Notes: generated from the sequence alone by a model not told the origin. A stretch of 53,887 bases of DNA from Terriglobia bacterium (GCA_020073005.1 JAIQFX010000039.1:1-53887); one strand, 5' to 3'. Positions 17,110-26,430 are shown, numbered from the stretch's first letter. Translations and numbers: made by a program.

Positions 17110-19965
17110 CTAATTGTCGTTGGCGCTCTTCGCGGCGGGCGCCTTCGGGCTCGGCCCGCCCCTGAACGTCATCAAGTGGTCGCGGATCGCGTTGATCTGC
17201 GCGTCCGAGTTCCCGCCCATCTGCGGATAAAACGACTTCGGATAGTCCGGCCAGAACGCCGGCATGCGCGTGCCCGGCAGAATGTCCGACGGCTTCTTCA
17301 GCCACTGCACGATCCAGTCGGGATTCAGCCGCTCCGGCGCCATGCGCAGATCCGGCGCGAGGTTCGACGTCGGCTGATCCTTCGGGATCGTGCCGAGCAC
17401 GTGGCACTGCTGGCACTTCAGCAACTCGAAGAGCGCCTTGCCGCCGGCGTCCGCGGTGGCCGATGCGTTGACGATCTGATGCGTCTGGAACGGACCAATC
17501 GTGTTCGACACGGAACCGAAGTAGCGAATCACGCCGTTCAGATTCGGATCGTCGAGGCCGAAGGTCGGCATGCGAACCGCGAGCCACGGCCGGATCGTGA
17601 TCGGCCCGCGGAGGAACGCGTAGAGCCAGTCGGGCTGCACGCGCGCGCCTTCCGGCGTCAGCATCGGCGGTCCAAGCGACGGATCCGCGACGAGCTTGAG
17701 GAAGTCGCCGCCGTCGCCTTCGATGATGTGGCAGCCGACGCAGTTGCGCCGGTGCACGAGCGTCCGGCCGGACACCTGATAGTCGTAGCGCGCCGACCGC
17801 ACGGGCAGCGCCGCCGGCGGCTGAATCTCACGCTGGAAGCTCATGATCGCAACGAGCAGGCGATCGACTTCGACGTCGGAGAGATCGAAGTTCGGCATCC
17901 GCAGCTTGTCGAGCGGCTGCAGCACGCGGCCGCGATCGAACACGCGCGGCTCGTGGAGCTTGCGGCGGAACCACTCGAGCTTCGACGTGTGCGGGATGTC
18001 GGTGATGAACGCGAAGTCGAGCCGCGTGACCAGCTTGCTGCCCTCTTCCGACAGGTCGGTCCCGATCGGCTGCGCGGTCTCGAAGCCCTTGATGTCGTGG
18101 CAGCTGAAACAGCCGTAGCGGCTGATGGCGCGCCGGCCCAGCTCGACCTGGCGCTCCTGCGGGCTCATCTTGGCCAGTTGCGCCTGCGCGTCCGCGATCG
18201 GCATCACGTTCTTCAGGTAGTCGAACAGGACATCGTCGCCGGCCTTGGCGTCCGGCGTCGCCTTCGCCGCGTCGCCGGCGGCGCCCGTGAGACCGCTCAG
18301 GTACGTGGCCACGTCCGCCACCTGCGCGTCGGTGAGCCGCAGGTTCGGCATGTAGGTGGCCGGGCTGTAGTGCTTCGGATCGCGCACCCAGTTGTAGATC
18401 CACTCGTACGTGGTCTTGTTGCCGATGTTCTCGAGCGGCTGCCCGAACGTGCGGCGCGGCCCGGTCTCCTCGCGCTTGCCTTCGCCGACGACGTGGCAGC
18501 CCTGGCAGCCGATGGACTTGACGATCTCCTCGCCGCGCTTCGCGTCGCCGCGTCCCGGGTTCCTGACCGCCGGCTCGTACTTCTCCGTGTTCGCGAAGAG
18601 ATACGCGACGATCGCGTTGATCTCGGCCTCGTTGCGCACGGCGTCTTCAGGCGCGCTGTTGTTCGAGTTGTAGAAGAAGCGCGGCATCCACGTCGTGGGC
18701 TTCACCGCCTTCGGATTCCGGATCCAGTTCTTCACCCACTCGGGCGAGAGCTTCGAGTCGATCTTCGTGAGGATCGGCCCGGGCTTCCGCATGTTGGTGT
18801 CGAAGCCCTTCGTCTTGTGGCACGCGTAGCAGCCCGCGCGCTCGAAGGTCGCGTACGCGATGTTCAGCGCGTCCGCTTTCGGCACGTAGACGTTCTGCCG
18901 GTGGCACTTCGCGCACGACGCCTCGGTCATCTTGACCGGCAGCATCGGATAGTCCCAGAGGTGCGGCTGCTCCCAGTGGTACTTCTTCTCCCACTCTTCC
19001 TTCTGCTTCTCGTTGCTGGGCATGTGCGCCGCGTCGCGGAAGGAGATCGACTGCCCCATGCCCTCGTGGCAGACGGTGCAGCCCACGCGATCGATCGGGT
19101 GCGTCGAACTGCCGCCAAGATACGTGTCGAGATCCGGGTGCGTCGTAAACGGCTGCGGGTACTTCTCGTAGCCCTTCTTGTCGATGGCGAGGTGGCACGT
19201 CTGGCAGCGGTCCATCTTCGGCACGCGGATGAAATTCACGTCGTCCATGACGTTGGGCAGGATGATCTGCTGCACCTTGATGGTCGGCGCCATGAAGTCC
19301 AGGAGCGGCGCGTTGCGGACGTAGTCCTTGAGGGCGCTGGGCGCGATGACGTCGAGGCGCTTCCGGAGCCGCGTCTGCTCCGTGTTCATCTCCTCAATCT
19401 GCTTCGCGACGGCCGTCGCCTCGCCCGTGTACTGGCCGAGCTGCTTGGTGATCTCGGCCTTCTCCGCGATCGCCTTCTCCTGCGCGAGGTTGAGATCGGC
19501 CAACTGCTTCTCTTCGGCCTTCGCCAGCTCCTCTTTCTTCTGCACGCCGGAGCCGCCGCTCGCGCGCGTCGCCTCGAAGTCGTAGCGATCCTGGTCGTAG
19601 GTCGCCTTCATGTAATTCACGTCGAGCGTGGCGCGGTAGATCTTCGTGTCGGCGTCCTTGGACTTCGCCGTGAGGTCGTCGACCTTCTGCTTGTTGGCGG
19701 CGATGTTCTTCTCGACAGCCTTCTGCTGCGCCTCGAGCTGCTGCAGCTTGTTGCGGTCGACCGCGCGCCCCGCTTGTTCGAGCTGGGCCCGCGTGACCTG
19801 CAACTCGAGCTGGTTGAAGCGCCGTTGCGTGTTCTTCCAGTCGCGGTCGTAGTCGTCCCAGACCATCCAGACGACCGACAGCAGCAGGAAGATACTGGAC
19901 GCCGCGAAGACGACGTTCAGGTAATCGACGTTGTAGGCGTGCCCGACCGTCTTCTTTTCAGCCAT
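17110..19965 (-). CDS. Octahaem c-type cytochrome with membrane anchor and coiled coil (bc-complex subunit)
   Basis: 951 residues. A single N-terminal membrane helix (about 17-36) is followed by a long Lys/Glu/Gln-rich coiled coil (about 45-205). Eight CxxCH haem c sites follow at about 254, 296, 351, 379, 487, 619, 742 and 851. The first three are clustered; the last five each sit in a mono-haem module followed by a Trp/Tyr-rich helix and an MP pair (WMP, YMP, RMP x3) giving a likely Met ligand. Encoded 2 bp after the cytochrome b C-terminal gene, so very probably the electron-accepting subunit of this complex, replacing cytochrome c1. ATG start; a terminator follows. I do not know a named family with exactly this layout. 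Confidence 0.85.
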   Translation of the reverse strand: MAEKKTVGHAYNVDYLNVVFAASSIFLLLSVVWMVWDDYDRDWKNTQRRFNQLELQVTRAQLEQAGRAVDRNKLQQLEAQQKAVEKNIAANKQKVDDLTAKSKDADTKIYRATLDVNYMKATYDQDRYDFEATRASGGSGVQKKEELAKAEEKQLADLNLAQEKAIAEKAEITKQLGQYTGEATAVAKQIEEMNTEQTRLRKRLDVIAPSALKDYVRNAPLLDFMAPTIKVQQIILPNVMDDVNFIRVPKMDRCQTCHLAIDKKGYEKYPQPFTTHPDLDTYLGGSSTHPIDRVGCTVCHEGMGQSISFRDAAHMPSNEKQKEEWEKKYHWEQPHLWDYPMLPVKMTEASCAKCHRQNVYVPKADALNIAYATFERAGCYACHKTKGFDTNMRKPGPILTKIDSKLSPEWVKNWIRNPKAVKPTTWMPRFFYNSNNSAPEDAVRNEAEINAIVAYLFANTEKYEPAVRNPGRGDAKRGEEIVKSIGCQGCHVVGEGKREETGPRRTFGQPLENIGNKTTYEWIYNWVRDPKHYSPATYMPNLRLTDAQVADVATYLSGLTGAAGDAAKATPDAKAGDDVLFDYLKNVMPIADAQAQLAKMSPQERQVELGRRAISRYGCFSCHDIKGFETAQPIGTDLSEEGSKLVTRLDFAFITDIPHTSKLEWFRRKLHEPRVFDRGRVLQPLDKLRMPNFDLSDVEVDRLLVAIMSFQREIQPPAALPVRSARYDYQVSGRTLVHRRNCVGCHIIEGDGGDFLKLVADPSLGPPMLTPEGARVQPDWLYAFLRGPITIRPWLAVRMPTFGLDDPNLNGVIRYFGSVSNTIGPFQTHQIVNASATADAGGKALFELLKCQQCHVLGTIPKDQPTSNLAPDLRMAPERLNPDWIVQWLKKPSDILPGTRMPAFWPDYPKSFYPQMGGNSDAQINAIRDHLMTFRGGPSPKAPAAKSANDN

Positions 19966-19967
19966 GA

Positions 19968-21044
19968 TCAGATATTGAAGAAGATTTCAGGAATGGCCAC
20001 GATGTATTTCAGGTTGAAGATCCAGCGCGCCAGCATCTTGATGGGCAGCGACATCATCATCAGGAAGAGGAACGCGGTGACGTAGTAGCGCGGCGCGCCG
20101 AGCTTCTCGAAGTAACGCTTGAAGAGTCCTTTGGCGAGAATCACGGGCAGCGCGAGCACGTAGAACAAGACGAGAATGATTCCCGGCAATTCGCGCACGA
20201 TCCACATCGACGGATAGCTGGTTCTCAGCGCGCGCACCCAGACGTACTCGGAGAGGTTGACGTTGGTCAGCGCGGCGAGCTTGTGGATGTCCCAGAACTC
20301 GAACGGCCCGAAGAAATTCCAGTTCGGCCCGCGCAGGAACGTGCCGAGCACAATCAGCGACGCCCAGAGCACGGCGAAACCAAACAGGAAGATGGTGATC
20401 TCGGCCTTGCGCTCGGTGAACGTGTAGTAGCCGTTGCCCTTCGGGTTCTTGTCGATGTACGGGATGCAGATCAGCCCGACGATGATCAGGCCCGGCAGGA
20501 CGACGCCGGCCAGCCACGGATCGAAGTAGACGAGCATTTCCTGCAGGCCGAGGAAGTACCACGGCGCCTTCGACGGGTTCGGCGTGTTCGCCGGATTCGC
20601 CGGCTGCTCGAGCGGCGCCTTGAGCAAGATCGACCAGACGATCAGGACGACCGAACAGAGAATCAGCGAAATGAGCTCGGTGTAAACGAGATCCGGCCAG
20701 ACCCAGACGCGATCCGATTCGGCCTTCTCGATCGGTCCGTTCCCCGCCGCGATGCGCCGGTCGTTCAGGACGCCTTCGCGAATCGAGTACCAGACGAAGA
20801 ACAGCAGCAGGAAGATGAGGCCGACAATCGGCACGTTGTCCGGCTTGGTGACGATCAGGCGGAAGTTCGGATCGAAGGTGCCGAACGCGAAGAACACGCC
20901 GAGCAGCGCCAGCATCCCGTAGCCGACGGTGTTCGAGGCGACTGCCTCCCGCTTCCACACCGCGACCAGCAGCGCGCCCACCGCCAGCAGGAAGAAGAGG
21001 CGGGGATCGGCGACGGCGTTAAAGATTCCCTTGATGAAACCCAC
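19968..21044 (-). CDS. Cytochrome b, C-terminal half (subunit IV-like)
   Basis: Membrane subunit carrying the C-terminal part of cytochrome b. 358 residues. Two extra N-terminal helices (about 15-35, 40-58) and one at 70-90 precede the conserved part, where PSKAPWYFLGLQEMLVYFDPW replaces the PEWY quinol-site region. Several helices follow. The KAPWYF version is typical of diverse multihaem bc complexes rather than of mitochondrial-type bc1. ATG at 21044; the gap to the N-terminal-half gene is filled by a repeat hairpin. Confidence 0.88.
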   Translation of the reverse strand: MGFIKGIFNAVADPRLFFLLAVGALLVAVWKREAVASNTVGYGMLALLGVFFAFGTFDPNFRLIVTKPDNVPIVGLIFLLLFFVWYSIREGVLNDRRIAAGNGPIEKAESDRVWVWPDLVYTELISLILCSVVLIVWSILLKAPLEQPANPANTPNPSKAPWYFLGLQEMLVYFDPWLAGVVLPGLIIVGLICIPYIDKNPKGNGYYTFTERKAEITIFLFGFAVLWASLIVLGTFLRGPNWNFFGPFEFWDIHKLAALTNVNLSEYVWVRALRTSYPSMWIVRELPGIILVLFYVLALPVILAKGLFKRYFEKLGAPRYYVTAFLFLMMMSLPIKMLARWIFNLKYIVAIPEIFFNI

Positions 21045-21061
21045 AGAGCCTCCGGAGTCTG

Positions 21062-21141
21062 CAATTAAGAATGAAGAATTCAGAATTAAGAATACGAACG
21101 CAATTCCTAATTCTTAATTCCTAATTCCCAATTCATAATTT
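21062..21141. repeat. Inverted pair of heptamer arrays between the two cytochrome b genes
   Basis: AT-rich block: units of the type AATTAAG/AATGAAG/AATTCAG on the left, and AATTCCT, AATTCTT, AATTCCT, AATTCCC, AATTCAT on the right. The two halves are inverted: GAATTAAGAAT (21083-21093) pairs with ATTCTTAATTC (21110-21120). The centre contains ACGAACG (21094-21100). The array starts directly after the TAG of the upstream gene. Confidence 0.9.
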
Positions 21142-21957
21142 CTACATCGGTCCGCTGATTCCGCCGTCCTTGCGCACGCGCCAGAAGTGCACGGCCATCA
21201 GCACCGCGATGCCGAGCGGCAGGCCGACGCAGTGCAGCACGTAGAAGCGCAGCAGCGCGCCTTCGCCCACGAACGTTCCGCCGAGCAGCGCGAACCGCGC
21301 ATCGTCGGCGGCGTGGATGAGCGGGACGTCGCCCAGGCGCAGCAACTGCGCGCCCGGCCCTTCGTGGCCGAGGAACGGCGTCGCGCGCGCCATGTTCGAG
21401 CCGACCGTGATGGCCCAGATGGCCAGCTGATCCCACGGCAGGAGATAGCCGGTGAACGAGAGCAGCAGCGTCAACACGAGCATGATGACGCCCACCGACC
21501 AGTTGAACTCGCGCGGCGGCTTGTACGAGCCGGTCATGAAAACGCGGAACATGTGCAGCCACACCGTGATCACCATGGCGTGCGCGCCCCACCGGTGCAT
21601 CTCGCGCATGATGCCGAGCGGCACGTGCTCGCGCAGCCCCACGATGTCCGTGTAGGCGTACTCGAGCGTCGGCCGGTAATAGAACATGAGGAGCAGGCCG
21701 GTGAGCGTCAGCGAGAGGAACAGGAAGAAGCTGAGGCCGCCCATGCACCACGTGTAACGCAGCTTGACGCCCGACTTCCGGATCCGCACCGGGTGCAGAT
21801 GCAGGAAGATGTTCGACAGCATCACCAGCACGCGGTTGCGATCCGTGTTGGGCCGCTCGTGGCGGAACACGGACGTCCACACCTGCGTTTCGGTCAGCCA
21901 GTTCCAGAACTGAGTGGCCGGTCCTTCTTTTGGAGCAACAGTTTTTGTGTCAGCCAT
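21142..21957 (-). CDS. Cytochrome b, N-terminal half (b6-like, dihaem)
   Basis: Core haem b subunit of a quinol:cytochrome c oxidoreductase. 271 residues with four main helices. Haem-ligand histidines sit on helices B and [22 protein letters not shown] and [23 protein letters not shown]. The Qo-site helix region [24 protein letters not shown] is conserved. A charged N-terminus of about 65 residues precedes the first helix. Split from the C-terminal half as in b6f-like complexes. ATG start at 21957; flanked on both sides by inverted repeat arrays. Confidence 0.92.
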   Translation of the reverse strand: MADTKTVAPKEGPATQFWNWLTETQVWTSVFRHERPNTDRNRVLVMLSNIFLHLHPVRIRKSGVKLRYTWCMGGLSFFLFLSLTLTGLLLMFYYRPTLEYAYTDIVGLREHVPLGIMREMHRWGAHAMVITVWLHMFRVFMTGSYKPPREFNWSVGVIMLVLTLLLSFTGYLLPWDQLAIWAITVGSNMARATPFLGHEGPGAQLLRLGDVPLIHAADDARFALLGGTFVGEGALLRFYVLHCVGLPLGIAVLMAVHFWRVRKDGGISGPM

Positions 21958-21958
21958 G

Positions 21959-22035
21959 GTAAGAAAACTGAAAACTTAGAACTGAAAAGAGAAAACTGAA
22001 GACCCGTTCGTGGTTTTCAGTTTTCAGTTTTAACT
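21959..22035. repeat. Inverted pair of heptamer arrays between Rieske and cytochrome b genes
   Basis: Left arm built on AAAACTG/AACTGAA units, right arm on TTTTCAG units. AAAACTGAAAAC (21964-21975) pairs perfectly with GTTTTCAGTTTT (22013-22024). The centre holds CGTTCGT (22005-22011), the exact reverse complement of the ACGAACG in the centre of the 21062-21141 element. It begins at the Rieske stop and ends at the cytochrome b start. Confidence 0.9.
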
Positions 22036-22737
22036 TCAAGCTTTCAAGAACGCCTCCGGATCCGTCCACTGTCCGAGCTCGTACTGGAACTTCCGCGATT
22101 TGTCGACGAGGATCTGGCCGTCGTCGGCAAGCACCACGCGCGCGCGCTCGAGCGGACGCGGCGCCGGGCCTTCGAAGTTGATGCCGGTCGTGCGGAATCC
22201 GCTGCCGTGGCACGGGCACTTGAACTTGTTCTCCGCCGACAGGTAGTTCGGCGTGCAGCCGAGGTGGGTGCAGACGGTGATGATCGCGTAGAAGCCGCTC
22301 GCGTGCGCCACCATGTCTTCCGGCGTGCGCACGAGCCAGATCGCGAACTTCTCTTTCCACCGCTCGTCGACGCCCATACCGTACTCGTTCGGGAAGCCCG
22401 CCTTGAATTGCTGCGGCGGCTCGTTGAGCACGTTCGGGAACATGAAGCGGCCGGTGGCCGCGAGCGCGGCGGCCGACGCGGCCGAGAACGCGCCCCACGC
22501 GAGGCCCATCCACGCGCGGCGCGTGAACAGCGGAGACGTGTCGTCGGCCTCGCGCGTCGACGCTGCGGCCGCGGCCGGCGCGGGCGCTTTGGCCGCCGCG
22601 CCGCCGGGCGACGCTGCCGAGGTCGTCTTGCCCGAGAGATCCGGAATCGGCGCCGCCGGCCTGGGCGGAGCGGCGGGCTTTGCGTGCGCTGCCGCCGGAG
22701 CGGCGGCTGGAGCTTCAGGTTTCGTTTCGTCAGCCAT
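22036..22737 (-). CDS. Rieske iron-sulfur protein
   Basis: [2Fe-2S] subunit that takes the first electron from quinol. 233 residues. Cluster ligands are in CTHLGC (156-161) and CPCHGSGF (174-181). The membrane anchor is about residues 73-98, preceded by FTRRAWMGLAWG, which resembles a twin-arginine signal. The first 65 residues are an Ala/Pro-rich low-complexity tail, unusually long for the family. Second gene of the complex operon; the stop (TGA) runs into the repeat hairpin. Confidence 0.93.
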   Translation of the reverse strand: MADETKPEAPAAAPAAAHAKPAAPPRPAAPIPDLSGKTTSAASPGGAAAKAPAPAAAAASTREADDTSPLFTRRAWMGLAWGAFSAASAAALAATGRFMFPNVLNEPPQQFKAGFPNEYGMGVDERWKEKFAIWLVRTPEDMVAHASGFYAIITVCTHLGCTPNYLSAENKFKCPCHGSGFRTTGINFEGPAPRPLERARVVLADDGQILVDKSRKFQYELGQWTDPEAFLKA

Positions 22738-22758
22738 TGTGTTTCACCAACGCGAGCG

Positions 22759-23673
22759 TCAGTAAAGTTGCATCTTCTGCGCGCCGAGCACCTTCATGGC
22801 CTCGAGCGCCGCCTGTCTGACTTTAAGACTGCTGTCGCTTTCGCTCAGCCGTTCGACCGTGATTCGCAAGCCTTCGTCCTTCAGCACCGCCGCCGCGCGC
22901 AGACCGCTGATCATGACGTCGGCGATCGGATCCTGATCCTCGTCCTGCCGCACTTCGCGCTTCACCGTCTGCTCGACGTACGGGCGATCGAGCATCTGCT
23001 TCAGGACCGCGACGCCGTCATGACGACCGTGTCTCGCCAGCGCCACCGCGGCGTTCCATCGCACGTCGGCCGTTGAGTCCTGCAGCGCGGTCAGCAGCGT
23101 CGGCATCTGCACGTCGCCGGGCAGCGCGCCGAGCGCGTAGACGACCATCTTCCGAATCCCCGCGTCGTCCGACGCGAAGAGCGGCTGGATGCGCGGCACG
23201 ACGGTCGCGTCGCCAGACGAGCCGAGCGCCCAGATCGCGGAGATGCGGGTCTCGGCGTCGGGCGCGCCTAAAGTTTTCGTTAAATCCTCGATCGCTTCGG
23301 CGGGCATCGGCGGATCGAGCCGTCCGATCGCCAGTGCGAGGTAGCGCCGCACGAGCGGGTCGTCGTTTTCCGCGCCTTCGAACGCCTTCACGAGCGCGGG
23401 CGCGAGCGTGCGATCGGCGCGCACTTTCGGATCCGACATCAGGCGCGACAACTCGTACGCCGCCGGCCAGCGGCGCGTCGATCCGCCCGTCCGAATCTCG
23501 GCGAGATAGTCCTGGGCGGTCCGCTCGTCGTTGAGCATCGAGCGGAATCCGACATACACGGTGACCGTGATTGCTACGACGGCCAACGGAATCAAAAAGA
23601 ATTGAACGGCCAGGGCGGGCGCCGCAACGAGTGGGTTTCGAGTCGCGCTTTCGCGCTCGATCAGCTTGTCCAT
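22759..23673 (-). CDS. Membrane-anchored HEAT-repeat protein of the bc-complex operon
   Basis: 304 residues. One membrane helix at about 20-42, then HEAT/armadillo-type repeats (LVRRYLALAIGRL, TRISAIWALGSSGD, IRKMVVYALGALPGD, VRWNAAVALARHG, KVRQAALEAMKVLGAQ). HEAT repeats usually scaffold protein contacts. Being first in the operon ahead of Rieske and cytochrome b, it may be an assembly factor or accessory subunit; this is inference. Start uncertain: ATG at 23673 (MDKLIERE) chosen, but a GTG at 23730 is in frame and the extra residues look repeat-derived. No Shine-Dalgarno seen for either. Confidence 0.7.
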   Translation of the reverse strand: MDKLIERESATRNPLVAAPALAVQFFLIPLAVVAITVTVYVGFRSMLNDERTAQDYLAEIRTGGSTRRWPAAYELSRLMSDPKVRADRTLAPALVKAFEGAENDDPLVRRYLALAIGRLDPPMPAEAIEDLTKTLGAPDAETRISAIWALGSSGDATVVPRIQPLFASDDAGIRKMVVYALGALPGDVQMPTLLTALQDSTADVRWNAAVALARHGRHDGVAVLKQMLDRPYVEQTVKREVRQDEDQDPIADVMISGLRAAAVLKDEGLRITVERLSESDSSLKVRQAALEAMKVLGAQKMQLY

Positions 23674-23734
23674 GTCATGGGAAGAAGACGAAGCGCCTCG
23701 GAGACGTCCGAAGCGTCCAAGTTTTACCACCTGA

Positions 23735-23754
23735 GTCGCTTGCGGTCAAGCGAC
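23735..23754. promoter_or_regulatory. 8-bp hairpin between kinase and HEAT-protein genes
   Basis: GTCGCTTG-CGGT-CAAGCGAC forms a perfect 8-bp stem with a four-base loop. It lies 15 bp after the kinase stop and just before the bc-complex operon. It lacks a T-run, so it may be a weak terminator, an RNA-stability element or an operator. Confidence 0.4.
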
Positions 23755-23768
23755 GCGACCGGGGAACG

Positions 23769-26423
23769 TCACGGCCGGCGCCCGATTCCCGCCGTCCAGT
23801 TCAGGACCACGGTCAGCGGCTGCTGCGAGGCTCTCGTCTCGGAAACGACGGCGAGGAATCGTCCCGTCGACGAGACGTCAAACTGAGACCACGTCCGGCT
23901 CGGATTCACTTCGAACAGGGACACGGCGGTCCCGACGTGGAGCACCGGGCTCGTTTGAATCGGAACGGCCATGAGGTGCCCGTCGGCCGACAGGTAGAAC
24001 AATTCCTTCCCGTCTCGACTCCAGCGGGCGGCGTATGCCCCGGTCGTCGAAATCCGAGTGTGCTCGCCCGTCGGCGGGAACGGCGAGACATACAGTTCCC
24101 AGCGTCCCGAGGCGTTCGAGGAAAACGAAAAGAAACGCCCGTCCCGTGAGAAACGGGCCTCCTCTTCTTCAAACTGCGAGCCGACCGCCGCGGCCGGCGG
24201 ACGCGACCCATCGCGTGCGAACGACCAGATGTGATCGCCGTGCGCGTCTCGCTGCGCGTACAACAACGTGTTGCCATCCGGCGAGACGTCCAGCGGCGCC
24301 TGGAACGTGTTGTTCGCCGGCAGGACCGCTACGTCCTTCCCCGTCGTGAGGTCCTTGAGGAAGATTTCAGGCGGAGCGCCACGGTCGGCGTTGAAGAACA
24401 ACGACCGGCCGTCGGGCATCCAGGGCCCGGCGCTTTCGCTGCTCGCGCCAAGCGTCAGCCTGGTTTCGACGCGACGTTCCAGATCCGTTTCCCAGACGTC
24501 GAATGCACCGCCGAGCAGACGATCAAACGCCACGCGCCGGTCGTCCGGGGAGATCCGCGGACCTTTGTACTGCCCCAGCCCGCTGATGGCGCCCTCGTCG
24601 CGGCCCGATCGATCGAACCACACCAGCCGCTGTTCGTTGTCGTGGGACTGATAGACCAACGTCCCGCTCAGCGACGTCGCGAACCGCGCCACGGTCGTCG
24701 TCAGGAAGTAGCCGACCGGGTCCGCGATCGAGAAGGGCGCGCCGACGAGCGCGCCACGGGCCAGGTCGAAGCGCTGGCCGACCAGCGTGCCCTCCCTGGC
24801 GAACACGAGGTAGCCGGGGTCGACATACTGAGCGCTCGATTGCAGCGGCATCACCTCGCGCGACGCCTTGCCCGGCTCGCTCAGCATCAAGTGGCCGCTG
24901 CCGTCACGGCGACGCTGCAGATAGAGAAAGCGCCGGCCGTCCGGCAGGAAGGACGGCCAGTTGAGCCGCGCTTCGTCGCGCCCCGCGTCGCGTTTCATGA
25001 TCGCGGCGGGCACGCCTCCGCTCGCGGCGACCGTGTAGATCGCTTCGCCCTCAATCGACGAGAAGAGGATCTGCCCGTCGGCTCCCCATGTGCCGGCGAA
25101 GCCAATCCCCTGGCGCACATCGCAGATCGACACCGGTGAGCCGCCCGGCACGTCCATCCGCCGCAGCTTTGTGCCCGTGAAGAACGCGAGCGAGCGGCCA
25201 TCCGGCGACCAGAACAGAGACGTCGCGCCATCCGTGCCAGCCACGGCCGTGGCTTCCAAGGCGGCCGAGGGACGGATCCACACCCGATTCGGCCCGGACG
25301 CTTCCCTGGCCGTGAAGGCGACTCGCGCTCCATCCGGCGACACCGAAAGGCCCGTGTTCTCGTAGTCCACGTAAAACGCGCCGCCCGGCGGTGGCGCCAG
25401 CGGGAATCGCACGGCCGATCCGATCGCCGCATTCGGCGACGGCGTGAGAAACGCGGCGACCGCGACCAGCGCCGCCGCGGCCGCGACACTCCACGGCACC
25501 CAGCGAGCCCACGCGCGCCGGCGGTCGGTCGTGACCGGCGCGGCGGTCCCCGCGCCGGCGTCCTGCCCCTCCGCGATCGTCTCCAACTGGAGCCGCACGT
25601 CATGCGCGGACTGCCAGCGCTGGTCGGGATCCTTCGCAAGGCAGCGGCCCGTCAGACGATCCAGCGATGACGGGCTCAGCGGCTGCGCCGAAGAGATCGG
25701 CGGCGGCTCCGCGTGCAGGATCGCGGACGCGACGCCCACGGTACTGTTCGCCGTGAACGCTCGTCGTCCCGTCGCCATCTCGTACAACACGGCGCCGAGC
25801 GCGAAGATGTCGCTCCGCGCGTCGGCCGCCTTGCCCTCGAGGTGCTCGGGCGACATGTACTGAATGGTCCCGGCGATGACGCCCTCACCGGTGAGCGGCG
25901 CCGCCGCGGTCGCCTCGCCCGTGACCGGTGATTCGGGAAACAGCGGCGTGAACGCCTTCGCGAGACCGAAGTCGAGCAGCTTCACGCCCGCCTTCGTCAG
26001 CATCACATTCGCCGGCTTCAGGTCACGATGCGCGATGCCTTGACGATGCGCGCAGTCCAGCGCCGCGGCGATCTGCGCCCCGTACCGCACAGTCTGCTCG
26101 ATCGGCAGCGCGCCCCTCTTGAGACGCTCGGCCACCGTCTCGCCCTCGAGCAGTTCCATGACGAGAAAGTCCGCGCCGTCCTGCTCGCCGATGTCATACA
26201 GCGCGCAGATGTGCGGATGCGAGAGCTGGGAAATCGCGCGGGCTTCGCGCTCGAACCGCTGGTGCGTTTCCGGAGACGAGGACTGGTGCGAGGCGAGGAC
26301 TTTGATCGCGACCGCGCGGTCGAGGCGCGTATCGCGGGCCTTGTAGACCTCGCCCATGCCACCGGCGCCGAGGGGGGCGAGGATTTCGTAGGGGCCGAGC
26401 CGGTTGCCCGGCGCCAGGGTCAC
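23769..26423 (-). CDS. Serine/threonine protein kinase with TolB-like beta-propeller
   Basis: 884 residues. Cytoplasmic Hanks-type kinase domain at about 1-280: glycine loop LGAGGMGEVYKARD, Lys in AVAIKVL, catalytic loop HRDLKPANVML, LLDFGLAKAF, and the APE-like region IQYMSPEHLEGK. One membrane helix near 305-325. The rest is a periplasmic/external WD40-like (PD40) propeller with repeated RVAFTAREASG / SPDGRSLAFF / SPDDRRVAFD / SPDGNTLLYAQR blades. This kinase-propeller fusion is frequent in Acidobacteriota; target unknown. The GTG start lies seven bases after TAAGCT, suggesting a leaderless message. Confidence 0.9.
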   Translation of the reverse strand: MTLAPGNRLGPYEILAPLGAGGMGEVYKARDTRLDRAVAIKVLASHQSSSPETHQRFEREARAISQLSHPHICALYDIGEQDGADFLVMELLEGETVAERLKRGALPIEQTVRYGAQIAAALDCAHRQGIAHRDLKPANVMLTKAGVKLLDFGLAKAFTPLFPESPVTGEATAAAPLTGEGVIAGTIQYMSPEHLEGKAADARSDIFALGAVLYEMATGRRAFTANSTVGVASAILHAEPPPISSAQPLSPSSLDRLTGRCLAKDPDQRWQSAHDVRLQLETIAEGQDAGAGTAAPVTTDRRRAWARWVPWSVAAAAALVAVAAFLTPSPNAAIGSAVRFPLAPPPGGAFYVDYENTGLSVSPDGARVAFTAREASGPNRVWIRPSAALEATAVAGTDGATSLFWSPDGRSLAFFTGTKLRRMDVPGGSPVSICDVRQGIGFAGTWGADGQILFSSIEGEAIYTVAASGGVPAAIMKRDAGRDEARLNWPSFLPDGRRFLYLQRRRDGSGHLMLSEPGKASREVMPLQSSAQYVDPGYLVFAREGTLVGQRFDLARGALVGAPFSIADPVGYFLTTTVARFATSLSGTLVYQSHDNEQRLVWFDRSGRDEGAISGLGQYKGPRISPDDRRVAFDRLLGGAFDVWETDLERRVETRLTLGASSESAGPWMPDGRSLFFNADRGAPPEIFLKDLTTGKDVAVLPANNTFQAPLDVSPDGNTLLYAQRDAHGDHIWSFARDGSRPPAAAVGSQFEEEEARFSRDGRFFSFSSNASGRWELYVSPFPPTGEHTRISTTGAYAARWSRDGKELFYLSADGHLMAVPIQTSPVLHVGTAVSLFEVNPSRTWSQFDVSSTGRFLAVVSETRASQQPLTVVLNWTAGIGRRP

Positions 26424-26430
26424 TGCGGAG

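Noticed and set aside
17002-20085. A 1027-codon open frame on the plus strand opposite the octahaem cytochrome
   Set aside because: It is an antisense shadow caused by high GC and biased third positions: Arg/Leu/Val-rich with no recognisable domain, while the other strand has eight CxxCH motifs.
21062-22035. An insertion sequence carrying cytochrome b
   Set aside because: The flanking elements are inverted arrays of different heptamers, not matching terminal repeats, and cytochrome b is in its expected operon position.
23735-23754. Intrinsic terminator after the kinase
   Set aside because: The stem is good, but no T-run follows on the minus strand; kept only as a possible regulatory hairpin.
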